Shown here: positions 13,632 through 22,970 of the stretch, piece after piece
How the letters are laid out: each line of letters opens with the position of its first letter
How positions within the stretch are numbered: the stretch's first letter is position 1
Assembly (NCBI GenBank): GCA_963707015.1
Contig: CAVPOO010000005.1
Span: forward strand, 1 to 64,000
From: CAVPOO01 sp963707015
GTDB taxonomy: Bacteria > Pseudomonadota > Gammaproteobacteria > Thiohalobacterales > Thiohalobacteraceae
Direction of reading: 5' to 3'
Length of the DNA: 64,000 bases
The notes under the pieces: model-generated
What the model saw: the letters and a program-made list of their open reading frames with translations, nothing else
What the model was told of the DNA's origin: nothing
The model's database searches: none
Made by a program: the position numbers and the translations under genes

Positions 13632-15836
13632 TTAAAACTTGCGCATTTCCATACTCAACCTGGCCGCGGCGACCTGATCCGCGATCTTTTCGATGCGCAC
13701 GGACGACTGCTTGTAGGCGGGCTGGCGGGAATGCGGGTCCAGCAGTCCCAACGTCAGGCGGTTGGCGCAGTCGTGGAAATGAAACGGCAGGAACACCATG
13801 TTCTTCGGCACCCGCTGCGTCGGCTGCGCCATCGCCACGGCATCACCGCGGCGTGACACCAACCGCACGTATTCGCCGCGCCGAACCCCGAGCCCGGCGG
13901 CCAGGTCAGGATTGATTTCGATGAAAGGAATGGGGCTGTACTTGTTGTTGTTACCGATCTTGCCGGTCTTGGTGCGCCCGTGCCAGTGCTCAATCAGCCT
14001 GCCAGTATTGAGCCAGATGGGAAATTCCTCGTCCGGTACTTCGTTGTTGTCGGTGAAAGGCAGCGGTATCAGCCTGGCGCGACCATCGGGGTAACTGAAG
14101 GTTGCGTCCTCGGTGTAGATTCGCTTGCCGCCTTTCGGCGGGGCTTCGCCCCGGTCGCGCTGCTCCGCCGTGTAAGGCCACTGAATACCGCGGTGCTGCT
14201 CGATCAGCTCATGATCCATGCCGGAAATGTCGGCAAGGCGCCCGCGCGACAGTTCGCGCATTTCCAGAAAGATGTCGCCGGCCTGTTCGGGGAAACTGAC
14301 CTTACCGTCTGTGTTGAAGCGCTCCGCCACCCGGTTGAATATCCACAGGTCGGGCTGAGCTTCGCCCGGCGGGGGCGTCAACGGCCTGACGCGGTTGATG
14401 CGGCGTTCGGTGTTGGTCATGACCCCGTCTTTTTCGGCCCAGGTGCCGGCGGGCAGATAGAGGTGCGCGTACTGCGCGCTTTCGGTATCCAGGTAACAGT
14501 CCTGCACGCAACAGAACTCCAGTTGCTCCATGGCCTTGCGGACGCGCGCGGTATTGGGTAACGAGGACATCGGGTTCGTGGCGATCAGCCACAGGCCCTT
14601 GATCTGCCCGGCTTCCATCGCCTGGTAGATATCGGTTTGGAACATGCCGCGCTTTTTGGGGAAGAATTCCTCGTCCACGTTCCAGAACTTCGCCACCTCG
14701 GCGCGGTGCTCCGGGACTTCCAGCAGGCGATAATTGGGCAGCCCGGAGCAGGACGACCACTCCCGTGTACCCATGGCGTTGCACTGCCCGGTGATGGACA
14801 ACGAGGTGCCGCCGGGTCTGCCGATATTGCCGGTGATCAGCGCCAGGTTGTTGATGCCCACCACGCCATCAGAACCGTGGGTGGACTGGTTGATCCCCAT
14901 GGTCCAGATCTGCATCGCGGCCGGCGCTCTGGCAAAGGTGCGGGCCACCACACGGATGGTGTCCTCGTCGATGCCGCAGATCCTGGCCGCCGTCACAGGG
15001 TCGTATCTTTCGACTTCGGCGCGCAGGTCCGTGATGCCGGTGGTGTTGGCTTCGATGTAACGCGCGTCTTCCAGGCCTTCCTTGAAGATGACATGCATCA
15101 TGGCGTTCATGAGAACCACATCCGTACCCGGCGTGATGGGCAGGTGCAGGTGTGCGTTCTGTGCCAGCATGGTGACCCGCGGATCCACCACGATCAGCGG
15201 AAAGTTACGCTGTTCCTGCGCTTCCTTCAGTCGCCAGTAGATTATGGGATGCTGCTCCGGCAGGTTGGACCCCCAGGCGATCAGGCAGTCCGTGTGTTCG
15301 AAGTCCTCGTAGCAACCCGGTGGCCCGTCCGAGCCGAAGGACCGCTTGTAACCGGAGACGGCGGAAGCCATGCACAGCGTGGTGTTGCCGTCGTAGTTGT
15401 TGGTGCCGATAAGACCACGGGTCAGTTTTCCGAGGGTATAGAACTCCTCGGTAAGCATCTGCCCAGTGGATATGATGGCGAATGAATCACGCCCGTGCTT
15501 TGCCTGCACACGGCGGATCTCGTTGTGCAACCGGTCCAGCGCCGTATCCCAGTCAGTGGCTTGCCATGGCCTGTGCCAGTGCGCGCGCCGCAGGGGCTGG
15601 ATGCCACGCCCGGGGGATTCGAACAGTTCGTGCTCGAAGATGCCCTTTAGACACAGCTTGCCGCGGTTGACATCGGCTTCCGCGACGCCGCGTGACGCAA
15701 CCGGTCTGCCCTCGGCGTTCAAACCGACCTCGATGGAACACCCCGTGGAACAGTAACCGCAGGCGGCGTACTTCCATTCCACGACGCCTTTGTCCGCAAT
15801 CTGGATGGGATTTTTCTGGGTTCGTCCGAATAGCAT
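13632..15836 (-). CDS. Molybdopterin oxidoreductase catalytic subunit (NasA/NapA-like fold)
   Basis: A 734-residue DMSO-reductase-family enzyme. The [4Fe-4S] site CGYCSTGCSIEV...GKLCLKG is at the N-terminus, followed by the bis-MGD domains (CLIAWGSNLPEQHPI, LIVVDPRVTMLAQNAHLHLPITPGTD, GNIGRPGG, WLIATNPMSSLPNT, WAEKDGVMTNTERRI). The motif order is closest to assimilatory or periplasmic nitrate reductases and formate dehydrogenases. The ATG at 15836 is chosen over 15878 because GAGG lies 9 nt upstream. No Tat signal is seen, so it is cytoplasmic. It is paired with a membrane-anchored FeS fusion, as in SoeABC sulfite dehydrogenases and DMSO reductases, so the true substrate (nitrate, sulfite, other) is open. 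Confidence 0.85.
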   Translation of the reverse strand: MLFGRTQKNPIQIADKGVVEWKYAACGYCSTGCSIEVGLNAEGRPVASRGVAEADVNRGKLCLKGIFEHELFESPGRGIQPLRRAHWHRPWQATDWDTALDRLHNEIRRVQAKHGRDSFAIISTGQMLTEEFYTLGKLTRGLIGTNNYDGNTTLCMASAVSGYKRSFGSDGPPGCYEDFEHTDCLIAWGSNLPEQHPIIYWRLKEAQEQRNFPLIVVDPRVTMLAQNAHLHLPITPGTDVVLMNAMMHVIFKEGLEDARYIEANTTGITDLRAEVERYDPVTAARICGIDEDTIRVVARTFARAPAAMQIWTMGINQSTHGSDGVVGINNLALITGNIGRPGGTSLSITGQCNAMGTREWSSCSGLPNYRLLEVPEHRAEVAKFWNVDEEFFPKKRGMFQTDIYQAMEAGQIKGLWLIATNPMSSLPNTARVRKAMEQLEFCCVQDCYLDTESAQYAHLYLPAGTWAEKDGVMTNTERRINRVRPLTPPPGEAQPDLWIFNRVAERFNTDGKVSFPEQAGDIFLEMRELSRGRLADISGMDHELIEQHRGIQWPYTAEQRDRGEAPPKGGKRIYTEDATFSYPDGRARLIPLPFTDNNEVPDEEFPIWLNTGRLIEHWHGRTKTGKIGNNNKYSPIPFIEINPDLAAGLGVRRGEYVRLVSRRGDAVAMAQPTQRVPKNMVFLPFHFHDCANRLTLGLLDPHSRQPAYKQSSVRIEKIADQVAAARLSMEMRKF

Positions 15837-15937
15837 ACAAACCTCACGCGTGCCTGAAAGATTGCAGACAGATGCCATCGTCCAGGGTCTGTTTGCCCAT
15901 TTCGAGCCTGTATCCTCACAAAAAAACCCCGGGACGC

Positions 15938-15956
15938 ACTGACCGAACAGGTCAGT
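15938..15956. promoter_or_regulatory. Inverted repeat in the leader of the molybdoenzyme operon
   Basis: ACTGACC-GAACA-GGTCAGT is a perfect 7 bp inverted repeat about 100 bp upstream of the ATG at 15836. On the minus strand it is followed by GGGGTTTTTTT, so it could be a regulator site or an attenuator-like terminator in the 5' leader. Confidence 0.4.
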
Positions 15957-16534
15957 CCGTCACAGGGCTTCGTTACCCTACCTGGTTGATGCGCCATCGA
16001 GCCGCAGCATCGGCGCACAAGACGCCATCGTCGTTGACGGCATCTTTGCAATACCCGGCTCCAAGCAGTTGTTGTGCCAGGCCCATGATTGAACCGCAAT
16101 TCAGAGACATAGCTGACGCCGACGATGCGAAGCGCGGTGAGATTGCACCACATAAGTGCGCGCGCGTTGTGTCCAGGCCCGCTCTTGGTGCTGTACACGC
16201 CGACTCAACGCGGCGGTTTGTCTGCGCCTGGTTGGTTGGCGGATGGCGCCCTGCGGTCGCTTTGAGCGGTTTGATCGCCCTGGCCAGTTTGTACCGTTAC
16301 CACTCGTGGTGATTCTGTTGTTGGCGTACGCCTGGATAATGTAACCGTGTTAATGAAATCGTGCCTGCGGGGCACGTCCCCCCGTCGCCAGGGAGCGCAG
16401 CAGGCGGGTTGGCCGCTGCGCCATGTGGACGCGGCAGGCGCCGCTGGCGCACAATGCGTCACGCACGAGGGCGGTCTGTCGACGCATGCCGTCCCTCCCG
16501 AACGGCCAGTTGCCCGCCTGCCCGATGCACTGAC
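15957..16534. other. Intergenic, no gene supported
   Basis: Short overlapping ORFs exist on both strands, but none has an RBS, recognisable domain or convincing coding pattern. The region separates the divergent molybdoenzyme operon and the protease gene, so it should contain the promoters of both. Confidence 0.5.
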
Positions 16535-17272
16535 ATGCCTATGATCGAATCGCTGCTGCTCACCGCGGCCCGCGTCCTGACCTTCGAACAGGAGCGGGTA
16601 CTGACGAATGCCAGCGGCTTCTTCTTCGAGCGCGATGAACGGCTGTTTCTGGTGACGAGCCGGCACGTGGTGATCGACGAACCGAGCAAGCACTTCCCGG
16701 ACCGCGTCGAGATTGAACTGCACATCGACCCGGATAACATCGCCAAGTCCACCGGATTCTCGATTCCGCTATACCGCGAGCGCAAGAGCGTCTGGCGCCA
16801 GGGCCTCGACACTGCCGGAGAGATCGACGTGGCGGTGATCGAAATCGATCGCTCTGCGCTGCCCCGGACGACGGTCTACCGGGCCTTCACGCCCGAGCAC
16901 CTGCACCGCCCGCCCGACCAGGTTGAGGTAGGCACCTCGCTGCTGGTGGTCGGTTTTCCGCTCGGCTTCCACGACGCGTTGCACCATACGCCCGTGGTGC
17001 GCCACGCGGTGGTCGCGTCTTCGTTCGGGCTGCGTTTCCAGGGCGAGGGCTACTTCCTCACCGATGCCCGCACGCACCGGGGCACCAGCGGCGCGCCGGT
17101 CGTGATGCGTGCTTCCGGACGAGATCGGATGCTGGGCGATCTGCCCTGGATACTGCTCGGCGTCCACTCCGCACGGCTCGATGTCGGTACCCGTGACCTG
17201 GAATTGGACGAGGCGCTGGGGCTGAACTGCGCCTGGTACGCCGACATCCTGCTAACGCTAACCGAGCGCTGA
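16535..17272 (+). CDS. Trypsin-like serine protease (S1 fold), cytoplasmic
   Basis: A 245-residue protease-fold protein with a full catalytic triad: His in LVTSRHVVID, Asp in EIDVAVIEID and Ser in HRGTSGAPVV (S1 signature GxSGxP-like). No signal peptide or PDZ domain is present, so it differs from DegP-type enzymes and is probably intracellular. A start at 16535 or 16541 is likely; longer frames reach back to 16361 without any family similarity. It is a stand-alone gene between the molybdoenzyme promoter region and ptsP. Substrate unknown. Confidence 0.75.
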   Translation: MPMIESLLLTAARVLTFEQERVLTNASGFFFERDERLFLVTSRHVVIDEPSKHFPDRVEIELHIDPDNIAKSTGFSIPLYRERKSVWRQGLDTAGEIDVAVIEIDRSALPRTTVYRAFTPEHLHRPPDQVEVGTSLLVVGFPLGFHDALHHTPVVRHAVVASSFGLRFQGEGYFLTDARTHRGTSGAPVVMRASGRDRMLGDLPWILLGVHSARLDVGTRDLELDEALGLNCAWYADILLTLTER

Positions 17273-17470
17273 GCGACCTTGAACTCAATGCGGACCATCA
17301 GACTGTGCGTCTCCCCGTCCGACCACTCGCCTGGGGCCCCATGCGGTGCGCGGCCACCAGCGACGCATCTGGCAGCAGTCAGTGTCGCACCGGGCGTCCA
17401 CTGTCTACAGAGCGCATGTTGAGCATCTGCCGCCAGCGGTTCCTGCTCCCCGAGCTGAAGGTCTCTCACG

Positions 17471-19747
17471 ATGCGCACTGATTTGCGGGAGATTGTGCGG
17501 GAAGTCAGCAGCGCATCGAACCTCGACGAAGCGCTGGCCATCCTTGTTCGCCGGATCAGAGATTCCCTGCCTGTCGATGCCTGCGCCGTGTATCTGACCG
17601 GTGCCGAAGCCGATCAGTATGTCTTGATGGCGTCGGAGGGATTGCGCCCCGCAGCGGCTGGCCAGGTCCGGTCAGGTCCACAGGCTGGCCTCCTCGGCCT
17701 GGTTGGCGAACGCCGGGAGCTGGTTGTTCTGACCGATGCAACGGCCCACCCGCGCTACTGCCCCGCGCCTGAAACAGGCGACGAACCTTTCGATACCTTT
17801 CTCGGCATGCCGCTCATCCATTATCACCATGTCCTGGGCGTGCTGGTGGCCTGGAAACAGGGACATGGCCAGTTCAACCAGGACGAGGTGACGTTCTTCA
17901 TCACGATCGCAGCGCAGCTTTCGAAGGTCATCTATGAAGCCGCGAAAGTCGACGAAGTCGCCAGGCTTCTCCGCAGGGAGGCCGGGGCAAAGGCATTCAT
18001 TCAGGGCGTTCAGGCGGCCACCGGGGTAGCCATCGGCACCGCTGCTTTGCTCGACCCGCTGGCGAGGCTCGAGTCTGTGCCGGATCGCCACATCGACGAC
18101 ATCGATGCCGAACACACCGCTTTCAGGGCCGCGATCGCTGCGGCCCAGGCGGAACTGGGTGCCAGTAGCGAGCGCCTGGCCGATGTCCTGCCACGCGAGG
18201 TGCGTGAGCTGTTCAACGTGTACATCATGTTGCTTGGCGGTGACAGTCTGGTAGCAGGCACTCTCGAGCGGATCCGCGCCGGAAACTGGGCCCCCGGGTC
18301 ATGGCGTAACACCATTGCCGAGCATGCGCGGGTCTTCGATCAGATGGAAGCCCCCTATCTGCGCGCACGCGGGGAAGATATTCGTGAGATCGGCCAGCGT
18401 GTCCTTGTGCACCTCCAGTCAGAGTTCGAGGGCGCGAGATGGTACCCGGAACGCTGCATCCTGGTGGGAGACACCGTCAGCATCCAGGAAATCGCCTCGG
18501 TGCCAGCGGGCCGACTCGCCGGTATTGTATGCCGGCACGGCACGGCCCTTTCACACACCGCTGTCCTGGCGCATTCCCTAGGCATTCCCGCCGTCGTGAG
18601 CCTGTCATCGCTGCCCGTTGGCCTCGTAGAGGGCTGCACGATGGTGGTCGACGGGGATGAAGGTCGTATCTACGTGAATCCGTCTCGCCCAACGGTCGCT
18701 GCCTTTGAACGACGCATCGGCGAGCAAAAGGCAGTCGCTGCGCGGCTCCTGGCCTGCCGTAAGCTGCCAGCACAAACGCCAGACGGTATCCGGCTGCCCC
18801 TGTACGCCAATATCGGGCTGGACTATGAAATCGACGCCGCGCAGAGCAACGGAGCCGAAGGCGTAGGCCTCTATCGCACCGAATATCAGTTTCTATTACG
18901 CGACGCGTTTCCGGTTGAAGAGGAACAATACCAGCGCTATCGCCGCCTACTGGAAGCCTTCGCGCCGCAGCCGGTGACCATGCGCACGCTCGACGTCGGT
19001 GGCGACAAGATCCTCTCGTATTTCCCCCTGGAGGAGGAGAACCCCTTTCTGGGTTGTCGCGGGATTCGTTTCTCCCTGGAGCACCCGGAGATCTTCGTGA
19101 TCCAGCTGCGAGCAATGCTGCGAGCCAATGCGGGGCTCGAGAACCTGCAAATACTCTTTCCCATGATCGCCAAAGTGGGGGAGCTCGATGAGGCGTTAGA
19201 GCTGCTGGCTCACGCGCATCGCGGGCTCGTGGAAGAAGGCCAGGCGATGGCAAAGCCAGAGGTAGGCGTGATGATCGAAGTACCTTCCGCTGTCTTTCTG
19301 ACCAAAGCCCTGGCGAAACGAGTGGATTACCTTTCCATCGGTAGCAACGATCTTGCTCAATACATACTTGCGGCAGACAGAACCAACGCTCAGGTAACGA
19401 CCCCCTACGACGCGCTGCATCCCGCCGTCCTTAACGCGATTTGCACGGTCATCCGCGACGCTCATGAAGGAAACACGCCCGTAAGCGTATGTGGTGAAAT
19501 GGCCGGTGATCCCGCCGGAGCTCTGGTACTTCTCGGCATGGGCGCCGATGCGCTGAGCATGAGCCCCGGGAGTCTTGCGCGCGTCAAGCTGGCGATTCGC
19601 GCCTTCACCATGAAACGAGCCCGAGCGCTCGCAGATGAAGCGCTCGGGCAAGAGGACGGAAGGCAAGTCTGGCGCCTGCTCAATGGTGCGCTCGAACGGG
19701 CTGGCGTCCTGACGGATCGACCCGGTGTCGGAAGTAGCGCTGCATGA
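17471..19747 (+). CDS. ptsP: PtsP, enzyme I of the nitrogen PTS (GAF-EI)
   Basis: A complete 758-residue EI-Ntr. Residues ~1-160 are a GAF sensor domain (LDEALAILVRRIRDSLPVDACAVYL..., FDTFLGMPLIHYHHVLGVLVAWK). This is followed by the HPr-binding helical domain, the phospho-histidine domain (GTALSHTAVLAHSLGIPAVV, His near residue 360) and the PEP-binding barrel (GVGLYRTEYQFL, TMRTLDVGGDK, GCRGIRFSLEHPEIF, GSNDLAQYILAADR, VSVCGEMAGDP). It transfers phosphate from PEP to NPr and so to PtsN, controlling nitrogen, K+ and envelope responses. In many relatives it follows rppH, which is not present here. All key residues appear intact. Confidence 0.95.
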   Translation: MRTDLREIVREVSSASNLDEALAILVRRIRDSLPVDACAVYLTGAEADQYVLMASEGLRPAAAGQVRSGPQAGLLGLVGERRELVVLTDATAHPRYCPAPETGDEPFDTFLGMPLIHYHHVLGVLVAWKQGHGQFNQDEVTFFITIAAQLSKVIYEAAKVDEVARLLRREAGAKAFIQGVQAATGVAIGTAALLDPLARLESVPDRHIDDIDAEHTAFRAAIAAAQAELGASSERLADVLPREVRELFNVYIMLLGGDSLVAGTLERIRAGNWAPGSWRNTIAEHARVFDQMEAPYLRARGEDIREIGQRVLVHLQSEFEGARWYPERCILVGDTVSIQEIASVPAGRLAGIVCRHGTALSHTAVLAHSLGIPAVVSLSSLPVGLVEGCTMVVDGDEGRIYVNPSRPTVAAFERRIGEQKAVAARLLACRKLPAQTPDGIRLPLYANIGLDYEIDAAQSNGAEGVGLYRTEYQFLLRDAFPVEEEQYQRYRRLLEAFAPQPVTMRTLDVGGDKILSYFPLEEENPFLGCRGIRFSLEHPEIFVIQLRAMLRANAGLENLQILFPMIAKVGELDEALELLAHAHRGLVEEGQAMAKPEVGVMIEVPSAVFLTKALAKRVDYLSIGSNDLAQYILAADRTNAQVTTPYDALHPAVLNAICTVIRDAHEGNTPVSVCGEMAGDPAGALVLLGMGADALSMSPGSLARVKLAIRAFTMKRARALADEALGQEDGRQVWRLLNGALERAGVLTDRPGVGSSAA

Positions 19748-19938
19748 AACGCCGGAGCCGCTGGCAGGGCGACGCGAGCGCGGATGGACTGTCGTTTGCG
19801 ACGTCGATCACGTCGAGTATGGGAATCTCCTCGGGGTGTGAATAATGCGTCGACGAGTACACCGCAAGCGTTTCATCTTCTTCCCGGAACTGAACAGTTC
19901 AGGGGGCCACGCTTGCGAGTCGACGCTACATTATCGAT

Positions 19939-20066
19939 GCAGGGTGGGTTAGGCACGCCGTTTGTGCCGTAACCCACGGGACGTGCCGGCAGGCACTCAT
20001 TAAAATATGCGTCGTGTTGCTTCGCAAAGATTGGTGGGTTACGCAAAAAACGCTAACCCACCCTAC
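19939..20066. repeat. Dispersed two-module repeat (order a-b)
   Basis: Module a (19939-19977) and module b (20007-20066) match those at 10912-10950 and 10843-10902 almost base for base, but in the reverse order with about 29 bp of unrelated spacer. The rest of the 19748-20114 gap shows no gene; a GACTTAAG-type motif also found near 40753 lies at about 20069-20098. Confidence 0.75.
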
Positions 20067-20114
20067 ATTTGACTTAAGTCAGTGCCATTCAGACCTGACC
20101 CCGACTTTGCTCAG

Positions 20115-21224
20115 TCATCCGCCCATATCCTGGTAATCAGGATCCGCGGCCAGGCCGGCAAAAGCTTCGCCCCCGGACCACTCACCCGCGCGTATATACC
20201 AGAATGACCACATTACCAGAGAGTATAAGACCAGCGTAAGCCCGGCGATTGCCGGTCGCTTGCCGGCCATGGTCTGCAGGACTTCCTGCTCATCAATCTC
20301 TGCCATAACTGCCCAGCGGAATGCCCCGATCTGTGTCGCGCTGTAAGCAGAAAGCACTGTTACACCGCGATAATCGGGGACAAACAAGGTCCCGCTCTCT
20401 CCGCCCAATGCCCGCTTCACCGGCTCGGTATCGACCTCAGTCTTCAAAATCGTGGAATCCGCGCTGAAGCGCGAATCGCTGCGCATCAGCAGGTCCTCGC
20501 CAACCAGGTAGGTCTCACCGGTTGCTCCCATGCCGGCCGTGAACTGCATAATGGATTTGATGCGTTCGGTCGGCACCTGCAACCCCAACACGCCGAGGAC
20601 CTGTCCGTCGGCATCGCGCATGGCCGTGGCAACGAACATGGCGGGCTCGCCGGCACTGGGGGCATAGGGTGCGAAATCACTGAACACAACCTCACGTTCT
20701 CCCGCCGCCTTCATGGCCCCTCGGAATACCTCTGCCAGTCCGGTTTCACGCCAGGGCCCGGTCACCAGATTGGTTTCCAGATCGGCTTCCTTTTCCACGC
20801 TATAGAGAACGTCACCGTCTTTACCGATGAGAAAAAAATCATAGTAGCCGCGTTCTGCGACGAACCGTTTGGCCAGAACATCCAGGTCCGCCTGCAAGGC
20901 ACTCACGGAAAAATCATAATCGAGCCTGGCATTGGCCTTGTCTCTGGAGCCCTGATAAGCCTTCCAGTAGCTGTTAATGTCAACCTGTTTGGACAGCAGT
21001 CCTTCGTTGAGACTCCAGAACGTGATCTCAGCCCTGACCGTATCAAAGTAGGACTCCAGCGCCTCCTTTCTGAGCGAACTCAACAGCAGAAAACGCTCCG
21101 CAAACTGCTCGAGCTGCGAACCTACAACAAAGCGGATGGCCGCAAATCCGATTCCGCCCAGCAGCAGGGCAAGTGAGGTCGCTGTGATCAGCCAGAAACG
21201 CAGTGCGTTGCGCTTTTTATGCAT
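20115..21224 (-). CDS. Membrane-anchored dCache sensor protein without output domain
   Basis: A 369-residue protein. A transmembrane helix (FWLITATSLALLLGGIGFAAIRFVV) is followed by a ~270-residue periplasmic double-Cache region (YYDFFLIGKDGDVLYSVEKEADLETNLVTGPW, FVATAMRDADGQVLGVLGLQVP, TYLVGEDLLMRSDSRF) and a second membrane helix (IAGLTLVLYSLVMWSFWYI). It then stops after ~35 residues, with no HAMP, methyl-accepting, kinase or GGDEF domain. The start at 21224 has AGGAG upstream and overlaps the end of the TAXI gene by 8 bp, indicating coupled expression. It may act as a ligand-binding partner of a separate signalling protein. Confidence 0.75.
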   Translation of the reverse strand: MHKKRNALRFWLITATSLALLLGGIGFAAIRFVVGSQLEQFAERFLLLSSLRKEALESYFDTVRAEITFWSLNEGLLSKQVDINSYWKAYQGSRDKANARLDYDFSVSALQADLDVLAKRFVAERGYYDFFLIGKDGDVLYSVEKEADLETNLVTGPWRETGLAEVFRGAMKAAGEREVVFSDFAPYAPSAGEPAMFVATAMRDADGQVLGVLGLQVPTERIKSIMQFTAGMGATGETYLVGEDLLMRSDSRFSADSTILKTEVDTEPVKRALGGESGTLFVPDYRGVTVLSAYSATQIGAFRWAVMAEIDEQEVLQTMAGKRPAIAGLTLVLYSLVMWSFWYIRAGEWSGGEAFAGLAADPDYQDMGG

Positions 21225-22536
21225 TCTTATGTCTCCTCTCACTGGCTCTGGTATCGGACGAAGACAGCGGATGGCCTGTCAGCGCCAGGCTGTCCCGCAC
21301 CACCGTATCCACGGCCTGCCAGGTAAAACTGAAATGCTCGAACTCTTCCTGGCTGACACGATCCTTGTCCAGATCCTGCACGACCTGATGCAGCATATGG
21401 ATCAGTCCGTCTTTCAGTTCATAGAGGGTTTGCACTGACTCGGTATTGCGCGCCTGTTTCGCAACCTCCATCAGCTGCATCGTATATTTGCTGATCCGTA
21501 CCTTGCGCCTGCGTGTGAAATGGGAACGTAACGCCAGGGCCGCCGAGGTCAGTATGGCGACCACATACAGAAGCGATGCAAGAAGACGTGTGTTCTGTTG
21601 CCAGAAATCAGGCTTCTCACGGTCATAATAGCGTCTGGCCCCGGGATGCAGCGGTGTGGAAATCCTGCCCTCGCTGTCAACCGCGCCAATGAACCCGGCG
21701 AGGTTGTTCAACGCGATCAGATCGGAGCGGCGCTCGAACAGGGTACGCGTGAGGGTATGCACCAGATTGGTATCGAGATCCGCACGCGCGACCAGCAGCC
21801 GTTCCAGCACCGCAGTGGGCAAATCACGGTCCGGGAGCGGCGGCGATCCGCGGTAGGAGCCGAGCGGGATAACACCCGAGCTCAGGGTGGGCTTCCTGAG
21901 CGCCAGTGCGTCTGACTGTTGAATGGGCACCAGCCGCATCGGATGATCACGCACCAGCTCGCGAATCGACAGGTTACCGGGTGCGCGCACCCTGAACACG
22001 GCGTCAACCTGGCCCATGATCATGGCGAAATTGGCGGTGTCCTCTGACATCGGCAATGCCGTGAGTTGCTCACTGGAGAGTCCGTAGTGCTCCGCCGTGA
22101 ACACGAATGCACTGCTCTGTCCGCTGCCAGCCGGCCCGATAGCCACGCGATAGCCCTCGAGATCCTCGAAACCCTGTATGTCGGATGATTCCTTCACGAT
22201 CAGCTGGTAGGCATCGAAATACAGGGACGCTACCGCGTTCACCGTATCATCGGCGCGGATATCGGCCTGCATGGTGGCCAAATCGACCTGTCCGGCCTCC
22301 AGCAGCCTGACATTTTGCGACGAGCCATTGGTTTCGAAAACATCAAGGGTTGTGTTCGGTACCGTCGCATTGAACACCTGCGCGATTGCGGAGGCCAGCT
22401 GGAAAGCCTCGCCGCTGCTCGGACCGGCGGCAATTGACAGGCGGGTCTCGCGGGTCCCCAGCGCCCAGGCCAGAATGGCGGACAGCGTGGCAACTCAGAC
22501 AATCGCCACGACGATCGATCGGATCTTGCCCTCCAT
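21217..22536 (-). pseudogene. Membrane-tethered TAXI-type solute receptor, interrupted by an in-frame TGA
   Basis: The frame codes for a TAXI (TRAP-associated extracytoplasmic immunogenic) receptor. From ATG 22536 it reads MEGKIRSIVVAIV, then TGA at 22497-22495, then VATLSAILAWALGTRETRLSIAAGPSSG, where LSIAAGPSSGEAFQLASAIAQ is the conserved TAXI N-terminal ligand-binding strand. The longest stop-free M-start (22377) would lack this strand. Past the receptor domain are a membrane helix (LLASLLYVVAILTSAALAL) and a ~100-residue cytoplasmic helical tail, unlike ordinary secreted TAXI proteins. No TRAP permease genes are near. The single nonsense codon in the signal/anchor may be real decay or a base-call error; everything downstream is intact and overlaps the dCache gene. 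Confidence 0.75.
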
Positions 22537-22559
22537 CACGGGCGCTCGTGCTTCCCCGG

Positions 22560-22970
22560 CTCAGCGGTCATCATAGCGCGAATGATAGGTTAAAGACGCC
22601 GTCCCGGCAGGGCTGCGAGGCGGGTTAACTGGCCCGGCGACGTCACGACCGGTTCGACCGGTTGCACCACCCCTTGGCTATGACGCTCTGGTCGCACACA
22701 TGTCATGGGACGAAGTAGTCTAGCGCGTCAGGGACAAGCAGCGGGTCATCGATCTGATCGGCGACGGCCGCCGTGACCTGCAGTCCCTGTTGTTGCGACG
22801 ATTACTCATCGAACAGGCTTAGACACGGACGCCCTGCTCAGAGTCGCAGAGCGGGTCCGAGCGCTTGCTGTTGCAGCATCCGGAAAGACCTCAAAGTCAG
22901 TCGTAGCACTGGGAAAGCGGTTGTTTCGCTGAGGCAGTTATGGGACCCTTAGGGGCCCAGCCTGCTGGCC
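22560..22970. other. Intergenic, no gene supported
   Basis: A short plus-strand stretch near 22736-22820 translates as VRDKQRVIDLIGDGRRDLQSLLLRRLLIEQA, helical and charged, but with no clear start or family. Nothing else is recognised. Confidence 0.4.

Noticed and set aside
16361..16534. Upstream extension of the serine protease
   Set aside because: The extra residues are Arg/Pro/Gly-rich, lack similarity and have no RBS; a start near 16535 fits better.
22495..22497. Selenocysteine at the TGA
   Set aside because: It is in a signal/anchor segment with no redox motif, and a SECIS-like hairpin was not evident directly downstream.
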